Origin: Syngnathus acus
Lineage: Eukaryota > Chordata > Actinopteri > Syngnathiformes > Syngnathidae
Reading direction: 5' to 3'
Assembly: GCF_901709675.1 (NCBI RefSeq)
Contig: NC_051087.1
Location: 6,653,001 to 6,717,000, forward strand
Length of the DNA stretch: 64,000 nucleotides
Below are positions 1-11,110 of the stretch, in pieces (positions within the stretch are counted from its first letter, which is position 1; each line of letters opens with the position of its first letter). The notes under the pieces were generated by a model. The model was not told the origin of the DNA. It did no database searches and saw only the letters and a program-made list of their open reading frames with translations. Position numbers and translations under genes: made by a program.

Positions 1-164
1 CTAAAGGCCAATGATGTGTCTGTCTGTTCAAAAGTTCCAAAATGTTTGCAGTTCTGTCTTTACACATTGACCTGAAGAAAATATGAGGAATGATTTGTTT
101 ACTTGGACAGTTTTGATCCAGCACTAAGGAGTTTAGAAATGCAATTCAAGAATGAAATTCTTGG

Positions 165-170
165 TTTATT
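165..170 (-). terminator. haspin poly(A) signal candidate
   Basis: AATAAA reads on the minus strand about 117 bases past the haspin stop codon. It is the first canonical signal downstream, so a 3' UTR of roughly 140 bases is inferred. Confidence 0.6.
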
Positions 171-286
171 AAATGTCATTTGAAAACAGGCCATCAAAAC
201 ACTGTTTATATACAGCAAAGCGAAAGAACATCTTATAGAAAATATTGACCAAAGGAGACAATTTGTCCTTTTGTCCACTTTACCTC

Positions 287-2430
287 TTACTTAAACATGG
301 GGCATGTTTGGAGTGCTTCAGTTGCAGAAGTGAACTGCAGGACAGTGTCCTTAAAATGCGTGAGCTCCTTCAGGGCGTCTTTGCTGCTCTTCCCGCCTGT
401 TCCACGGTACCTCATGGAGAGCAACTTGGAGCACAAGTAGTGGAGCCACAACACGTTGGAATGAGGGTGGTAGCTGTTCCAGTCGTTACTGTGACCGACA
501 AAACAAGGCAAAAGTACAAGTTACAGATTTATGAACCCTGAAAGCTACGGTTACTGTGTGGATGAGGAGGATTCGTCAGCACTGGTACATTTGTGAGTAA
601 ATTGTGAGGATAATTATTTCATTACATCCTAAATACTTCAGGTGACTTTTTTTGTCAAGCCTTTTCTTTAGTAACAAACTGTACAGTCCTGTAAACATGA
701 ATGGAATGTTTGTTCCAAGTGACCTCCTCCCAACATACATTGCCAAATAAGTTAAAAAAATAAGTGGACTGACCCATTCTCTTCTCTCATGTGTCTATAG
801 ATGTCAAACTGGTAATCTCCCTGACCCATGAAGAGCTCCTCATCATTTGAGATGTCACAGGACACTGTCAGACCATCTAAAGAGAAAACAGCCCATTGCA
901 ATCAGTCTCATTTAAATTAAAAAAAAGTAGCTGTGCTGAGGTGATAGACAAGGGGGAAATGCCACTGACCGATTTCCAGTCTGGAAAGAGAGTAGTCAAT
1001 AATGCGTACAAACACGCCTTTTGTTTCCAAAGAGTGTGGTGCTCCATTGAAAAGGAAGCTTCCTGTCTTCTCCTTTGTCGTTTTGACCAGCACGTTGCCC
1101 CAGTGAAGGTCCCTTTAGAAAAAGTGATACATGACAAATCAAATACATTTCAAGAATTGAACTGAGAGAATTCAAAGGAGTCCAAATTAGTTTGTTACGA
1201 GAACTTCCCCACGAGCTGCATTTGGTCAACACTCGGCCGCCAGGTCTCGATCAAAGCGATCAAACATGTACCTGTGTTCAAAGTGCAGCTGCTGCTCAGC
1301 CACAGCCAGAGCAGCGGTCACTTGATGGAGAATACTTTTTGCCACCACCAACGATGATAACTTGAAGACACCAGAGATGTTGGATGTAAGAGGCAGAGAG
1401 CACCAAATGTAGCTAAAATAGGACTATTTGACACCACAAAAGAATGCAGTCAAAAGTTTGGGATGTGAATACCGTTCCATTGCTGTTCTCGAGGTCGACA
1501 CCACCAAACTCAAACTCCAGGATGATGAACAACTGGTCATTTTGGAATAAATCTACAAAACACAGAGAGAACAATCAGTACGTAACGTGTAAAACAATAT
1601 CCCTTATTTTTACGACACTGTAGTAAAAACAATCACTAAGCTTATTCTCTGACAGAGAATATATTCAGTAAAAAATATCTCCAATGAGACTTCAGTGCGT
1701 TCATGTTGCTGGATTCAAGGGAGTGAGAACACAACAAAAACCTGGTCTGTCATTCTCAGAGCCCTTTTTCCGATCAAAGTTGTCCCAGGCCTTCAGGAAT
1801 TCGGGCGGGTAGCAGCCTCGGACACAGTGGAGACTATTTGGGAACGAGACAAAAGTCAACAAGCGCAGAGAGACGAGCGTGCGGAGGTGAGAAAAGGACG
1901 CAGAAAGAAGATTTACTTATTAAGTCCAATGAAGCAGCTGGTCTGATTATCATGCTTGTCTTTCAGGCTGCTCAGCTCCCTGTAACAATACAAAATGGGT
2001 TACATGCTCAACATTTCAACAAAACTATGGAGGGTGAATAACACGTGGATTTTAGGTAAATGCAAGACAAATAAAAGGACAAATTACTTGGAGATAATAA
2101 TCTCATGAAGGATCTCCCCAAAAGTCTTCTGGTCTTCCCCATTCACCTTCTCACTGCCCTCCAATGGAATGACCTGCAAGAAGCGTCGCCCCATTCATCA
2201 TTTTCAGTCATCTCAAAATATGTATATATGTGCATTTATCACATGTCCGTGCGTACTTTAAGAGCAATCGTTTCTCCTGACGAGTTGCTGGTGGAGAAGA
2301 CCTCACCAAATGTACCCTCCCCAATCTTGACGCATTGTTTCATCTGAAGAGCGGAAAAGCATTCCTTCCAGGGCAGCGAACCCGGCTGTCCGCACTCAGC
2401 GTACACCTTCTTCGCATCTGACAAATCTAG
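287..2430 (-). CDS. haspin: haspin kinase-domain exons 8-16
   Basis: Nine exons encode the whole catalytic domain. Exon 8 (2430-2257) carries KVYAECGQ, the glycine loop and ends on the ATP-anchoring Lys codon. Exon 9 starts VIPLEG and carries helix C (HEIIISK). Exons 10-11 carry the haspin-specific insert and [10 protein letters not shown]. Exon 12 holds the hinge [15 protein letters not shown]. Exon 13 ends within FEHR and exon 14 begins DLHWGN. Exon 15 has [11 protein letters not shown] and exon 16 has [13 protein letters not shown]. Every residue I would require for activity is present. Confidence 0.95.
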
Positions 2431-5400
2431 CTGTAGGGGTTGGTGGAATGGCGGAGGGTTCCGGGGGGGCGGGACATTTGCATACAGTCATTTGACAAGG
2501 CTTTGTATTTGGATTGGCCATGTGGTGCCAAAATATCATGACATCTTCATTCTTACCAGACTGATGTCTCTTGGCACTGGCCTTTTACAACTCTGTGGCG
2601 TTAGCAGCACTAAAAAGAGCAGTTGAAGGTTAGAGGAAGACAAAATCAGCATAAATCCATAGCTGGGCACATATGAGCAGTACCTTTGCGGTGAATGGAG
2701 AGAGACGATTTGAATCGATTCCAGTGCTGCGTGCGCGGCGTGTCATCGTCCAGCAGTGATGACATGTTGAGGGGGCACATCCTCACTGGGGTGGAGAAAT
2801 TCAATAAAAGCCCCTGCACATCAGGACAGAAGTTAGTCTCGGAGGAAACTGCATCATATCTACACATTTTACAAAAGACTTGCTAACCAGCTAATCCCAT
2901 AATTACAAAATGCTCTGAATCTGATGCGCCATCACAATAGTCATATATATCAGGTTCACCTGGATGTCAGCGGGTTCAGATGAGATGAGATCGCTGATGG
3001 TGCAGTCGGCAGCCCTCCTTGCACTCTTCCTCTTGAACGTGCGCGGCGCTTGCAATCTGCTGTCGTTCTTCCAGCGACTCACGCTCAGACCACTGACGCA
3101 TGCCTTTCGAGTTGTGCCCGGCCGGCCCGTTGAAGGGCTCTTTTTCTTCTTCTTCTTCTTTTTACCAACCGGACGGGAAGCACGTTGGTCAACTTTGGAG
3201 GGTTTTTCAATGGCTTCTCTGTCCGAGCCCAAAACCTTGTCTGAACCAGAGGAGGTCGAATCCGAACCACTTGTGGATGATTGACATTTGGTGCCTTTTT
3301 GCTGCAGCTCCTTCAGTTGTGTTAAAGTCAGTCTCTGTAATCTGACTGTAAATTGGTCAGTTAGGCTTTCTCCCTTGGAAGTGTTGTGTTGTCGTTCAAC
3401 AGACAATCTTTGAGCGATTGTTCTTTGAATTTCCTCCAACCCAAACCTTTGAAGCACAACTTTGCAATTTTTTCCTTGAAAAGTGTCATTCTGTTCCCTT
3501 GGTGACATTTTCCCGGAAGAGCTGGCTGTTAATTGTGCACAAGTAAAAGATTCAAAGTTACTGGACTCGGTGTGCGCTGATGTTGACCCCTCCTTAAAAT
3601 CACTTTCTGCAGAAAGCAACTGTGACAGTGCAAGGCTGACGGAAATATCTGAAGTTTGGGACTCTGGCTCAGTCCCAGTGGTTGACAGCTCACAAGTTTG
3701 ATCTTCAGTAGCAGCTAAACTAGACCGGTATGACTGTTCTGATGATAACATATCCACGCAAATGGGATGCCGCTCAGGAGTTGGACTTCTGTGAGCCGAG
3801 CTAAGATCAGCAAGGCAGGAGGAGTCGGTGGTCTGGTTGCAAAATAGCCTCACAGTTGAGCTGTCTAGTCTCGTCATTCTCACAGTGCAGGGCTGGGCCA
3901 AACACTCCTCCTTCAAAACTTCAGTCAATGAGAGCAAGTCTTCCACCATGGACACCGAACAATTGTCTGCAGTCAGCAAATGGAGGCTTGCCCCATCGGT
4001 TTTCCTCTTGCCGTCTCGATTTGTTGTGTTCATACTCAATGGGTGTGTAAAAAGCTCCTCTGAATGTCCTTCATGGAAAGGCGGGCATGCTTGTTCATTC
4101 GGTTCACTGAGCCTTGACTGCTGCTTATTGTTGGAGTGGAGTACTATGGGTGGTGAACAACATGGCTGACTTGGAGAGTCCTGGTCTTCTTGGCATGCGT
4201 TTGCACTTATGCGGCTGACGGACAAGGACGTGGGGTTCGGGGACTCATTTGTCACCGGAGCAATACGGGGCCGTTTGCTGGACAGTCTGACTGAGGGCGT
4301 GGAGCAAAATATGGGCTTCCTGGGGCGGGTCCCAAGGCTGTGATCTCCTGCTGAATCATTAGGGAGAATGTTTTGCAAGGCGTCAGCATCCAAGTTGCTG
4401 GTGGAATTCTCCAAACTTGACTCTAGAATTGCCAGAGGGACTCTTTTCTTCTTGCTAGGAAGGCAAACTTGACTTTCCTCTCCAGAGGTGAAATCTTCCA
4501 AAGAGTTGAAGACCTTGACCTTTGAGGCTTGGACTTTAGTGGTGATGGGGCGACGTCGAGTCACAAAACAGCCTGGCGAAACATGTGGAAGACTGGAAAA
4601 CAGGAAGTAAGGATGAATATAATATATAAGGATGACTGGACTTGGCAACAAATTTTGGATGGATGGATGGATGGATGGATGGATGGATGGATGGATGGAT
4701 GGATGGATGGATTGTTATACATGTTTCTATATTGGGATAATATCAGATAACATGCATTGCACTATTTGTTTAAATAGCTGTTTATTTAATATCTATACTG
4801 ACCAGTTTTATTGAAAATTTTCATTGTTGTGTTGATCTTTTATAAAAGGTTAATTATTGCAAAAAAATCTAAATTCATTTTTTCTCTCTTCAAATCCTTA
4901 TTTTGAATAAAAAAATCAATAAATATTGATATTGACTGATATGAAATATCAAAATTTTGAACTTTTGAATATTGTAATACAAGGACTTACTTGGAAGTAG
5001 TGTTGATTTGAAGTGGATTTTTGTTTCTTTTTGCTGGAGGAGACAGATCTTCATTGCTCTCGGTACTAATCGGACGCTGCTCCTCCCGTCTAAATGTGAC
5101 CGCTGCTTTGGCTGGTGCTAGTTTCCTGCTTGTGTATCAATAAAGATAAAAAGAAGAAACTATTTGGACAGGAAAAAAAAAACATTATCTCTATAAAGGG
5201 TCCATTCTAAGTGATTTTAGGGTTTGTGAGTTGTTGAATGGTTTAATTCATTATTTCCAATTATCAGTAAACTGAATCTCATGGGGTGACTGCAGCTTGA
5301 AAATGAGAAAATACTGCTTTGAAATTACAGCTCCAAAAGTCCTTACAGTGTGCATCTAACATGAGCATGATAACTGTGAGGCTAAGAAGGAGTTGATCGT

Positions 5401-6583
5401 GTCAATCAATGCCTGTGTTGGTGCAAGGACCTGGTTGCTCTATTCCGTCGAACAGGTTGAGGGCAGGAGGGGAAGGGCACGCTGAAAATATCTTCATCAG
5501 TGCTGTCCTCTTTCAATTTCCCCCTCATTGGGCGGACCTTCTTTGCCTTGGAAGCACCTTTCTTTGCTCTGAAAATTTAAAAGCATTTTCCAGTGACATT
5601 TGAACAACTTCTCCGTGGGCTCATCACACAACCAATAACAATGTCATTCTGCGTGTTTTTACATTTGATTTATGATGCACATTTTCTTTCCTCCCCCTTA
5701 ATGCGTGACTTTAAATTTGCAAAGCAATATAAGAAAAGTGACACGTGCTACTTGGTTACAACCGCGCACTGTTGATTGGGTTTGGTCGAAAGATAAACAA
5801 CAAGATACAAGCTATGGGAACCTGAGATGAAATGTCGCAGCTTTTTTGAACAGCATTACTCTGCTCTAACAACACTGGCATGGAGTTTAAAATCTTCATA
5901 GTAATATAGTGACTTACTTGGAAGTTGGATGGCTTTCAAGTTGCACTTTCTGACAATGCACAGAAAATGACAGATCATCCTCGCTCTCGCTGATAATCAA
6001 TCTCTTCTTCCCTCTTGTGAGTGCTGCTGCGACTGAGACTTTTCTTTTTCTGCATAAAAAAAATCAGATCAGAAACAGTGTGAAAGGAGAATCTCTGCCA
6101 CGACATGTTGCAGCAGTCATTTAAAATACCAAAACTATGGTACAAAACAGTTTTAGTTGAATTTTGAAAAACAATTCAATTGCAATTACTATATGGACAG
6201 TTTATGCACTTCAATTAGAGCTGTTAATTTATCAATCACCACAATTGAAAAAAATATAAGCCGAATAATTCATTCATTCATTTTAGTGTATTGCAAAAAT
6301 ATGCAATTCCCTACTAAGATTACAACAATCCTGTAATGCAAACCATTTCTCCTATGTAAACAAATAAAATAGAAACCTTGAACCTATAAATAACATACAG
6401 GATCGGATGCTCCTTTTTGTTTATTTACCTGGTTTTTGTGAATTTATCAAGTTCAACCAAGGAATCGTCTGAAGACAAGGAGCTATCAAAGGCCTGCTTG
6501 TGATTCTTCGGTGAAATCCAAGGCGTCAGTTTTCGCGTTGTCTTCCCGTAAGTCCGCATAAAAATTGGCTTCGCGGTGGTCAT
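287..6583 (-). CDS. haspin: Haspin, histone H3 Thr3 kinase (16 coding exons)
   Basis: Nuclear atypical Ser/Thr kinase; the family phosphorylates histone H3 Thr3 at mitotic centromeres to recruit the chromosomal passenger complex. Exons, in transcript order: 6583-6429, 6049-5918, 5568-5431, 5125-4991, 4592-2960, 2882-2684, 2609-2557, 2430-2257, 2173-2088, 1979-1917, 1833-1742, 1552-1473, 1360-1272, 1112-970, 876-774, 488-287. All phases join to give 1158 codons plus stop. Visible features are the N-terminal RTYG motif, a long basic Ser-rich region, the glycine loop IGEGTFGEV (about 851-859), Lys873, helix-C Glu897, catalytic HRDLHWGN (Asp1011), and DYS (Asp1049) in place of DFG, a haspin hallmark. 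The protein ends in FK like the human one. It is longer than human haspin (about 800 residues), mainly through exon 5. The exon 6 acceptor is the least certain boundary. The human gene is intronless. Confidence 0.96.
2960..4592 (-). CDS. haspin: haspin large exon 5, disordered N-terminal region
   Basis: A 1633-base exon encodes about 544 residues of low-complexity, Ser/Thr-rich sequence with a run of eight lysines (near 3150). Near its end are segments resembling the human CFWTKTR...SVYTTA stretch (here [13 protein letters not shown], then [14 protein letters not shown]). The acceptor TTTTCCAG is at 4593-4600 and the donor CAG/GTGAAC lies at 2960/2959. The following intron is only 77 bases. 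Confidence 0.88.
4656..4712 (+). repeat. (TGGA)n microsatellite in haspin intron 4
   Basis: About 14 uninterrupted TGGA units lie inside the intron between haspin exons 4 and 5, about 65 bases upstream of the exon 5 acceptor. A second array of the same motif lies at 56427-56504. Confidence 0.95.
6429..6583 (-). CDS. haspin: haspin first coding exon with Pds5-binding-type motif
   Basis: It starts [14 protein letters not shown] and ends at donor AG/GTAAATAA with phase 2. The FMRTYG stretch aligns with the extreme N-terminal RTYG of human haspin, which established work places in the motif that binds the cohesin regulator PDS5B. That conserved peptide supports this start codon, which is the first ATG of the frame. 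Confidence 0.88.
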
Positions 6584-6599
6584 TTCGATGAATACTTAT

Positions 6600-6800
6600 G
6601 AAATACTTATTTATGACCATTTGCTTACATTCCGACAGCTCTCATCATTAGCTCAATTTTACCCGTGTTACCCGCTCCTCGTTCAAACAGTATCATCCGG
6701 CTGATTGGTCGACAATGTGTAAAGCTCTTTATGGGGCGCCACCTGTTGGATTGGAGGAATTGAAACGTGACGAATAAAGCGCACGCCACGTCACTTTTTG
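6600..6800 (-). promoter_or_regulatory. haspin promoter: two CCAAT boxes, CHR-like TTTGAA, CRE-like site
   Basis: Read on the minus strand towards haspin, there is CCAAT at 6753-6749 and 6708-6704 (45 bases apart), then TTTGAA at 6687-6682 about 100 bases before the start codon. TGACGTGG lies further out at 6793-6786. NF-Y CCAAT pairs followed by a CHR (TTTGAA) are the established layout of MuvB/DREAM-controlled G2/M promoters, which suits a mitotic kinase. No TATA box is apparent. Confidence 0.5.
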
Positions 6801-7211
6801 TAATGAAGAAATTGTCTTGACTTAAAATACATAAATCCACCCATCTACCATTTGTACCACTTATACAAGTATTTTATGTTTTAATAAACATCAATAAAGA
6901 TTAACCTGACGATATAGCCGTAGACTTGCGTTAACAGGAAAGGCCACTAGATGTCAACAAAGGACTAAAACTAAACTGATGTCTTCACAATATTTAAATT
7001 AATTGCTTAATTGTATCTATAGTATGAGCATTGTTACGTTATATACCAAATAGTTTAACGTTGGTTTCAATCGACCGTACAACATTTTCTCACATATGCT
7101 TGGAAAATTGTTTTTATAATTCTGAACATCATGTCATTTGTAAACTGTGCACATTTTTACCACATTACAGCATTTGATTTGATTTTTACTTTTGCTTTCA
7201 AAAAGAGAAAC

Positions 7212-7270
<59 letters not shown>

Positions 7271-7389
7271 TAACTATGGTATTGATATTGCTCACAATAA
7301 AGGTAGAAAAAGTTTGGAAATGATTTGTTCTTTAATTCCGGCCACTTGAACTGAGGTGTCGAGATTTTTTATTGTGGCCGTTTGCGGGT
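6801..7389. other. haspin-apbb2 intergenic spacer
   Basis: This is AT-rich spacer between the two divergent genes. Apart from the ATT array I see no gene. It turns GC-rich from about 7380, where the apbb2 leader begins. Confidence 0.6.
7215..7271 (+). repeat. (ATT)n microsatellite
   Basis: About 19 tandem ATT units; they create a spurious poly-Leu reading frame. Confidence 0.95.
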
Positions 7390-7573
7390 GGGGAGGAGCC
7401 TTGGCTGTTTTTTGCTTCCGGAGCAGCGTCCCCTGGTTCCCTCTTACGGCCAAGAGTGGCATCTGGGTGGGCTGGAGGAAGAGAGCAAGACGCCGAGAGG
7501 AAACGCAGGGGAGGAGAGCAGAGAGCTCCCATCGAGAGAGCAGCGAGTAGGACGCAAACGCACCGGAGAGGAG
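7390..7573 (+). other. apbb2: apbb2 non-coding exon 1 (5' UTR) candidate
   Basis: A GC-rich, purine-rich segment ends at a strong donor, GAG/GTGAGTGAG (7571-7579), followed by CpG-rich DNA to about 7760. Position and strand fit the first non-coding exon of apbb2. The transcription start cannot be fixed, so the left edge is approximate. The long minus-strand frame over this area is judged a GC-rich shadow. Confidence 0.55.
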
Positions 7574-9206
7574 GTGAGTGAGGAATTGACGCTTTAATAG
7601 CGGCTGACCGCCGTCGATCTTTTCTCTTTTGGATACATTTTGCTCTGAAATGTATATGAAGCGATGGGGAGTGGGATAGTCGCCACGGATGGGCCCGCTG
7701 TGTTGCGGACGGACGGGTCGCGGCCGAGCGTAGGGAAGCTGGATCCTCAGAAGGGGCGTTCACGGACCCTGATCGTGGGTTTTGTCTCATTGTCAACTGT
7801 GATTGACTTTTTTCCCCCCTCCTGAAAACAAGCCACTGAAGCTTTTCCTTGTATTCACGCATAGACTGTTTAAATGGATATTGGAGAAGCAAGCGTCAAA
7901 ATTATATTGCACATCATCATTATCTAGCGGAATAAGCGATCTATGAGTTGAAGTTCACGGTTTACGAAATGACAACCCTCCATGACGTTTGTGGTCAAAC
8001 GTACCTGATTCCTATGTTTATAATGTGTTTGTTTCATCATAAACTCTATGAAGACAAAATAAACGAAGCTATGTGACTCAATCCTTTGCAAGCATGGGAT
8101 TTTAGTTTGGAATATTTTCTTGTCATGCAGGTTTTATTTACAGCCAATGGAATTCTCTTTCCAAAAAATTAAATTAAAATACTTTAATTTGAGCAACCAT
8201 TTTATCTTGGTGAAATGTGAGGTGGCCATATATATCTTAACCGATTGGGATTAGATTGGTTGAGGATAGAATGGTATGGGGTTGGGATTAGAAAAAATTC
8301 ATAGCAACAGATTGATGTGTCATAAAATGACCATCTCACAGTGCAAAAGTCATTTGCTCATATTCGGGCACCATCCTACCTATGTGAAGCTGCATGTTGC
8401 GTACTAACATTTCAACACATCACATGCTTGTCATCGAGAGAGTGCACAACACCCGTCTTGTCCCATGTACGATTTCTCTAGTCAGTGCAAACGAGGTCTT
8501 TGTGAAGCAAACACATAAAAATAGGACACTCTTGACTTTGCTCGCATTGTTGTGTTGAGGCTTCAGGCGCTTGTATTGGTGCACAGTCCTGGTTGTACCG
8601 GACTTTGCCAGCAATAATTGTTCCTAGCCTATCTCCAGCAAGCTTGACCCTTGAGAGAATACATATTATGCTTCTTTGTTTTGTCCACACCCATGGAGCC
8701 ATTGATTTCCCTTTCTATGTTCTAATTGAAGGGAGAGACTGTTTGCATTATTTGTAAAGTTGGTAAGGCTTAGCATCAGTCCCAAGATGAATGTGGAAAG
8801 CCTAGAGCTTTTTCTATGTGCACTTTTATCTCTATATCTAGTCAGGGGCATAAAAAAAAAGCATGATTTCTTATCCTTAAAATATGAACATTTGTTGGAA
8901 TTTTTTCTCTCTACCACCAACTGTGTCATATTGTATATAGGGATTGCCTCTCCAGTTGTCATAGAAGTACGGAGACATTTTTGACAATAACAAAAATTGC
9001 CAAAGGACACGTCTTGATCTTTTTTTTTCCTGTTCTTCCTTGGCGACATCAGTCTTGTCTTGTTTTGCATCACGCGCTCATTCATTTTCACTGAAAACTC
9101 AGAATATCTGTTTACTGTGTCATAAACAGCTCAGGCTAACATTGGATTGGTCCAAACAAGTAAATGTGTCACTGTAGATGAAATGGTGCACTGTCATCCC
9201 TGCGGA

Positions 9207-9225
9207 CCCCCCCCCCCCCCCCCCC
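9207..9225 (+). repeat. C19 homopolymer
   Basis: Nineteen consecutive cytosines. The exact length is likely unreliable in sequencing. Confidence 0.9.
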
Positions 9226-9335
9226 ATCACGGCCCAGACCTGCCTGCAATGCAATGTGTGTGTGTTTGTGTTTGTCCAGTGCTATATTCCATTCTACTCC
9301 CTTGCCTTCCTTTTATTTTAATATCATAACCCCCC

Positions 9336-9447
<112 letters not shown>

Positions 9448-10497
9448 CATACACTCACTGGCTCTGTAACACGTCTCTGCATCAAGAGCGGCTGACTTTG
9501 GGGGGGAAGAAAGTGCCTCAGGCATTTGCAGGCCACCTTTTATGACAAGCACTGACCACCACAGCTCTTTGCTTTTGTCTGATAAAAGTGCATCCGTTTA
9601 ATACAACTAACAGTTTAGTGACAGACCTATATTATCTACCACTGCACCCAAAAATAGCAGTTTACTTCATGCCATCTGCCATCTTGTGAAGCCCAAAACA
9701 TGAGGACATATCTTTTCCTGCAGTTTGGATGTAATTATGTTGGCCATACTTTAAACATGTACATCTGTGTGTGTGGTTAAGCTTGTGCACAGCAATTGAC
9801 GAGAAACGAGTGTTTGTGTGCGTGTGAGTGGGTGCGTGTGCATCTGTGTGTGTGTGTGAGCAATCAGATAAAGAACATGGAGCACCGCTTCCCTTGCGAA
9901 ACAATACAGCTTGTCCGCCCTTGACCAAACAAGTGTGTAGATGTGTAACGTGTGCACATGATCGTGTGTGAAGGTCCCGACCGGACTGGACAGATGAATG
10001 ATGAATTTAAGACAGCAGAGAATAGATTCCTTGCAGGCTGTCAGCCTGGCAGAATGACCACATTGCAGTTTGTTGGTGCAGTGTGTTTCATTGACTCTCA
10101 AAAGGCTTATTGCGTTAGCCAGGCCGCAATATATGTGTGTCTGCATTGTTGTTGCAGGGAGCAGACACCCGTGAGGTGTGTTTGAACAGAGAAGGAGCTC
10201 AGAGGCCCCCTTTCATCCTGCAGGGTGGGACACTAAATGACAGGGGGGGGACCATTTTCTGCTTCCATCTGCCTAATAGTCTTGTCCATTCTGGCACTTT
10301 TCATCCACATGCTCCTAATCGGTGCATTTTGCCAGTCGGCTGCCTCGTTGAGTTTTTCTTAGGAGGGGTTCATTCAGACATGTCCAAGAAGGAGTCATTA
10401 AATCATTTTTTAATAACTGGTCGTTAATAATACCGCCCTTTTTTAATTAATCCAGAATGGAAATTAGCCTTTTGAATAGACTAGTTTCACATCCAAC

Positions 10498-11110
10498 CAG
10501 GTCCATAAATAGTGGGACATCAATAAAAAATTTTTTTTTTTGGGATCTATTCACCAATACAATGGATTGGAAAGAAAACAAATAGTTTTATCTGCAGACT
10601 TGCATCTTTAATTTGAGGGTTTCCACATCAGGTGAATGGTGTCGAAATTACAACAGTTTGTATATAAGCCTGAGGTAATGCATAACCTTGTACGTATTTG
10701 CTTTGAAAAACAAAACCTGGTTGATTTCACGGTATGCTTTGGGCTATTATCCATCTGTGCAGTGGAGCGCCGTCCATTGAGTTCTGAAGCGTATGGCTGA
10801 ATATGAGCAGATGAGATTGCCCCAAAACACTTCAGAATTCATCGTGCTGTTTTTGTCAGCAATCGCATCGTCAATCAACTCCAGGGAAGCAGTTCCACTG
10901 GCAGCTGTCCATGCCCACGCTATAAAAACTACGACCACCATGCTTCACTAATGAGATATGTTTTGGATCACGAGCAGATTCACTCTTCTCATCCCATCAC
11001 CCTGGTATAACTTTTGTCTCATTGGATGTTGTTGCAGAACTGTGGAGGCTTTTTTTAGATGTTGTTTGGTAAACTCTTATCTGGCTTTCCTGTTTTTGAG
11101 GCTCACAAAT
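10498..11110 (-). mobile_element. Tc1/mariner-like DNA transposon remnant
   Basis: The minus strand carries a decayed transposase: a frame at 10941-10747 includes AWAWTAASGTASLELIDD and DKNSTMNSEVFW, like the Tc1-type central MAWACMAANG..FIDD region. Just downstream, in a shifted frame, is DNSPKHTVK around the second catalytic Asp. At the other end, plus-strand CAGGTCCATAAATAGTGGGA resembles the terminal repeat of this fish family. The part encoding the DNA-binding N-terminus is missing beyond about 11.1 kb, and frameshifts break the frame. It is an old, dead copy inside apbb2 intron 1. Confidence 0.75.

Noticed and set aside
2849-2855. GATGCAG as the acceptor of haspin exon 6
   Set aside because: Joining it to the exon 5 donor puts the downstream sequence out of frame. 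The GGTTAG acceptor at 2883 keeps it open.
2964-3284. Plus-strand frames across haspin exon 5
   Set aside because: They are antisense to a homology-supported exon. The poly-Phe run is the reverse of the lysine-run codons.
7332-7892. 186-codon minus-strand frame over the apbb2 leader
   Set aside because: It is a GC-rich shadow over a plus-strand exon with a strong donor. The translated sequence is low-complexity Arg/Ser/Pro with no recognisable domain.
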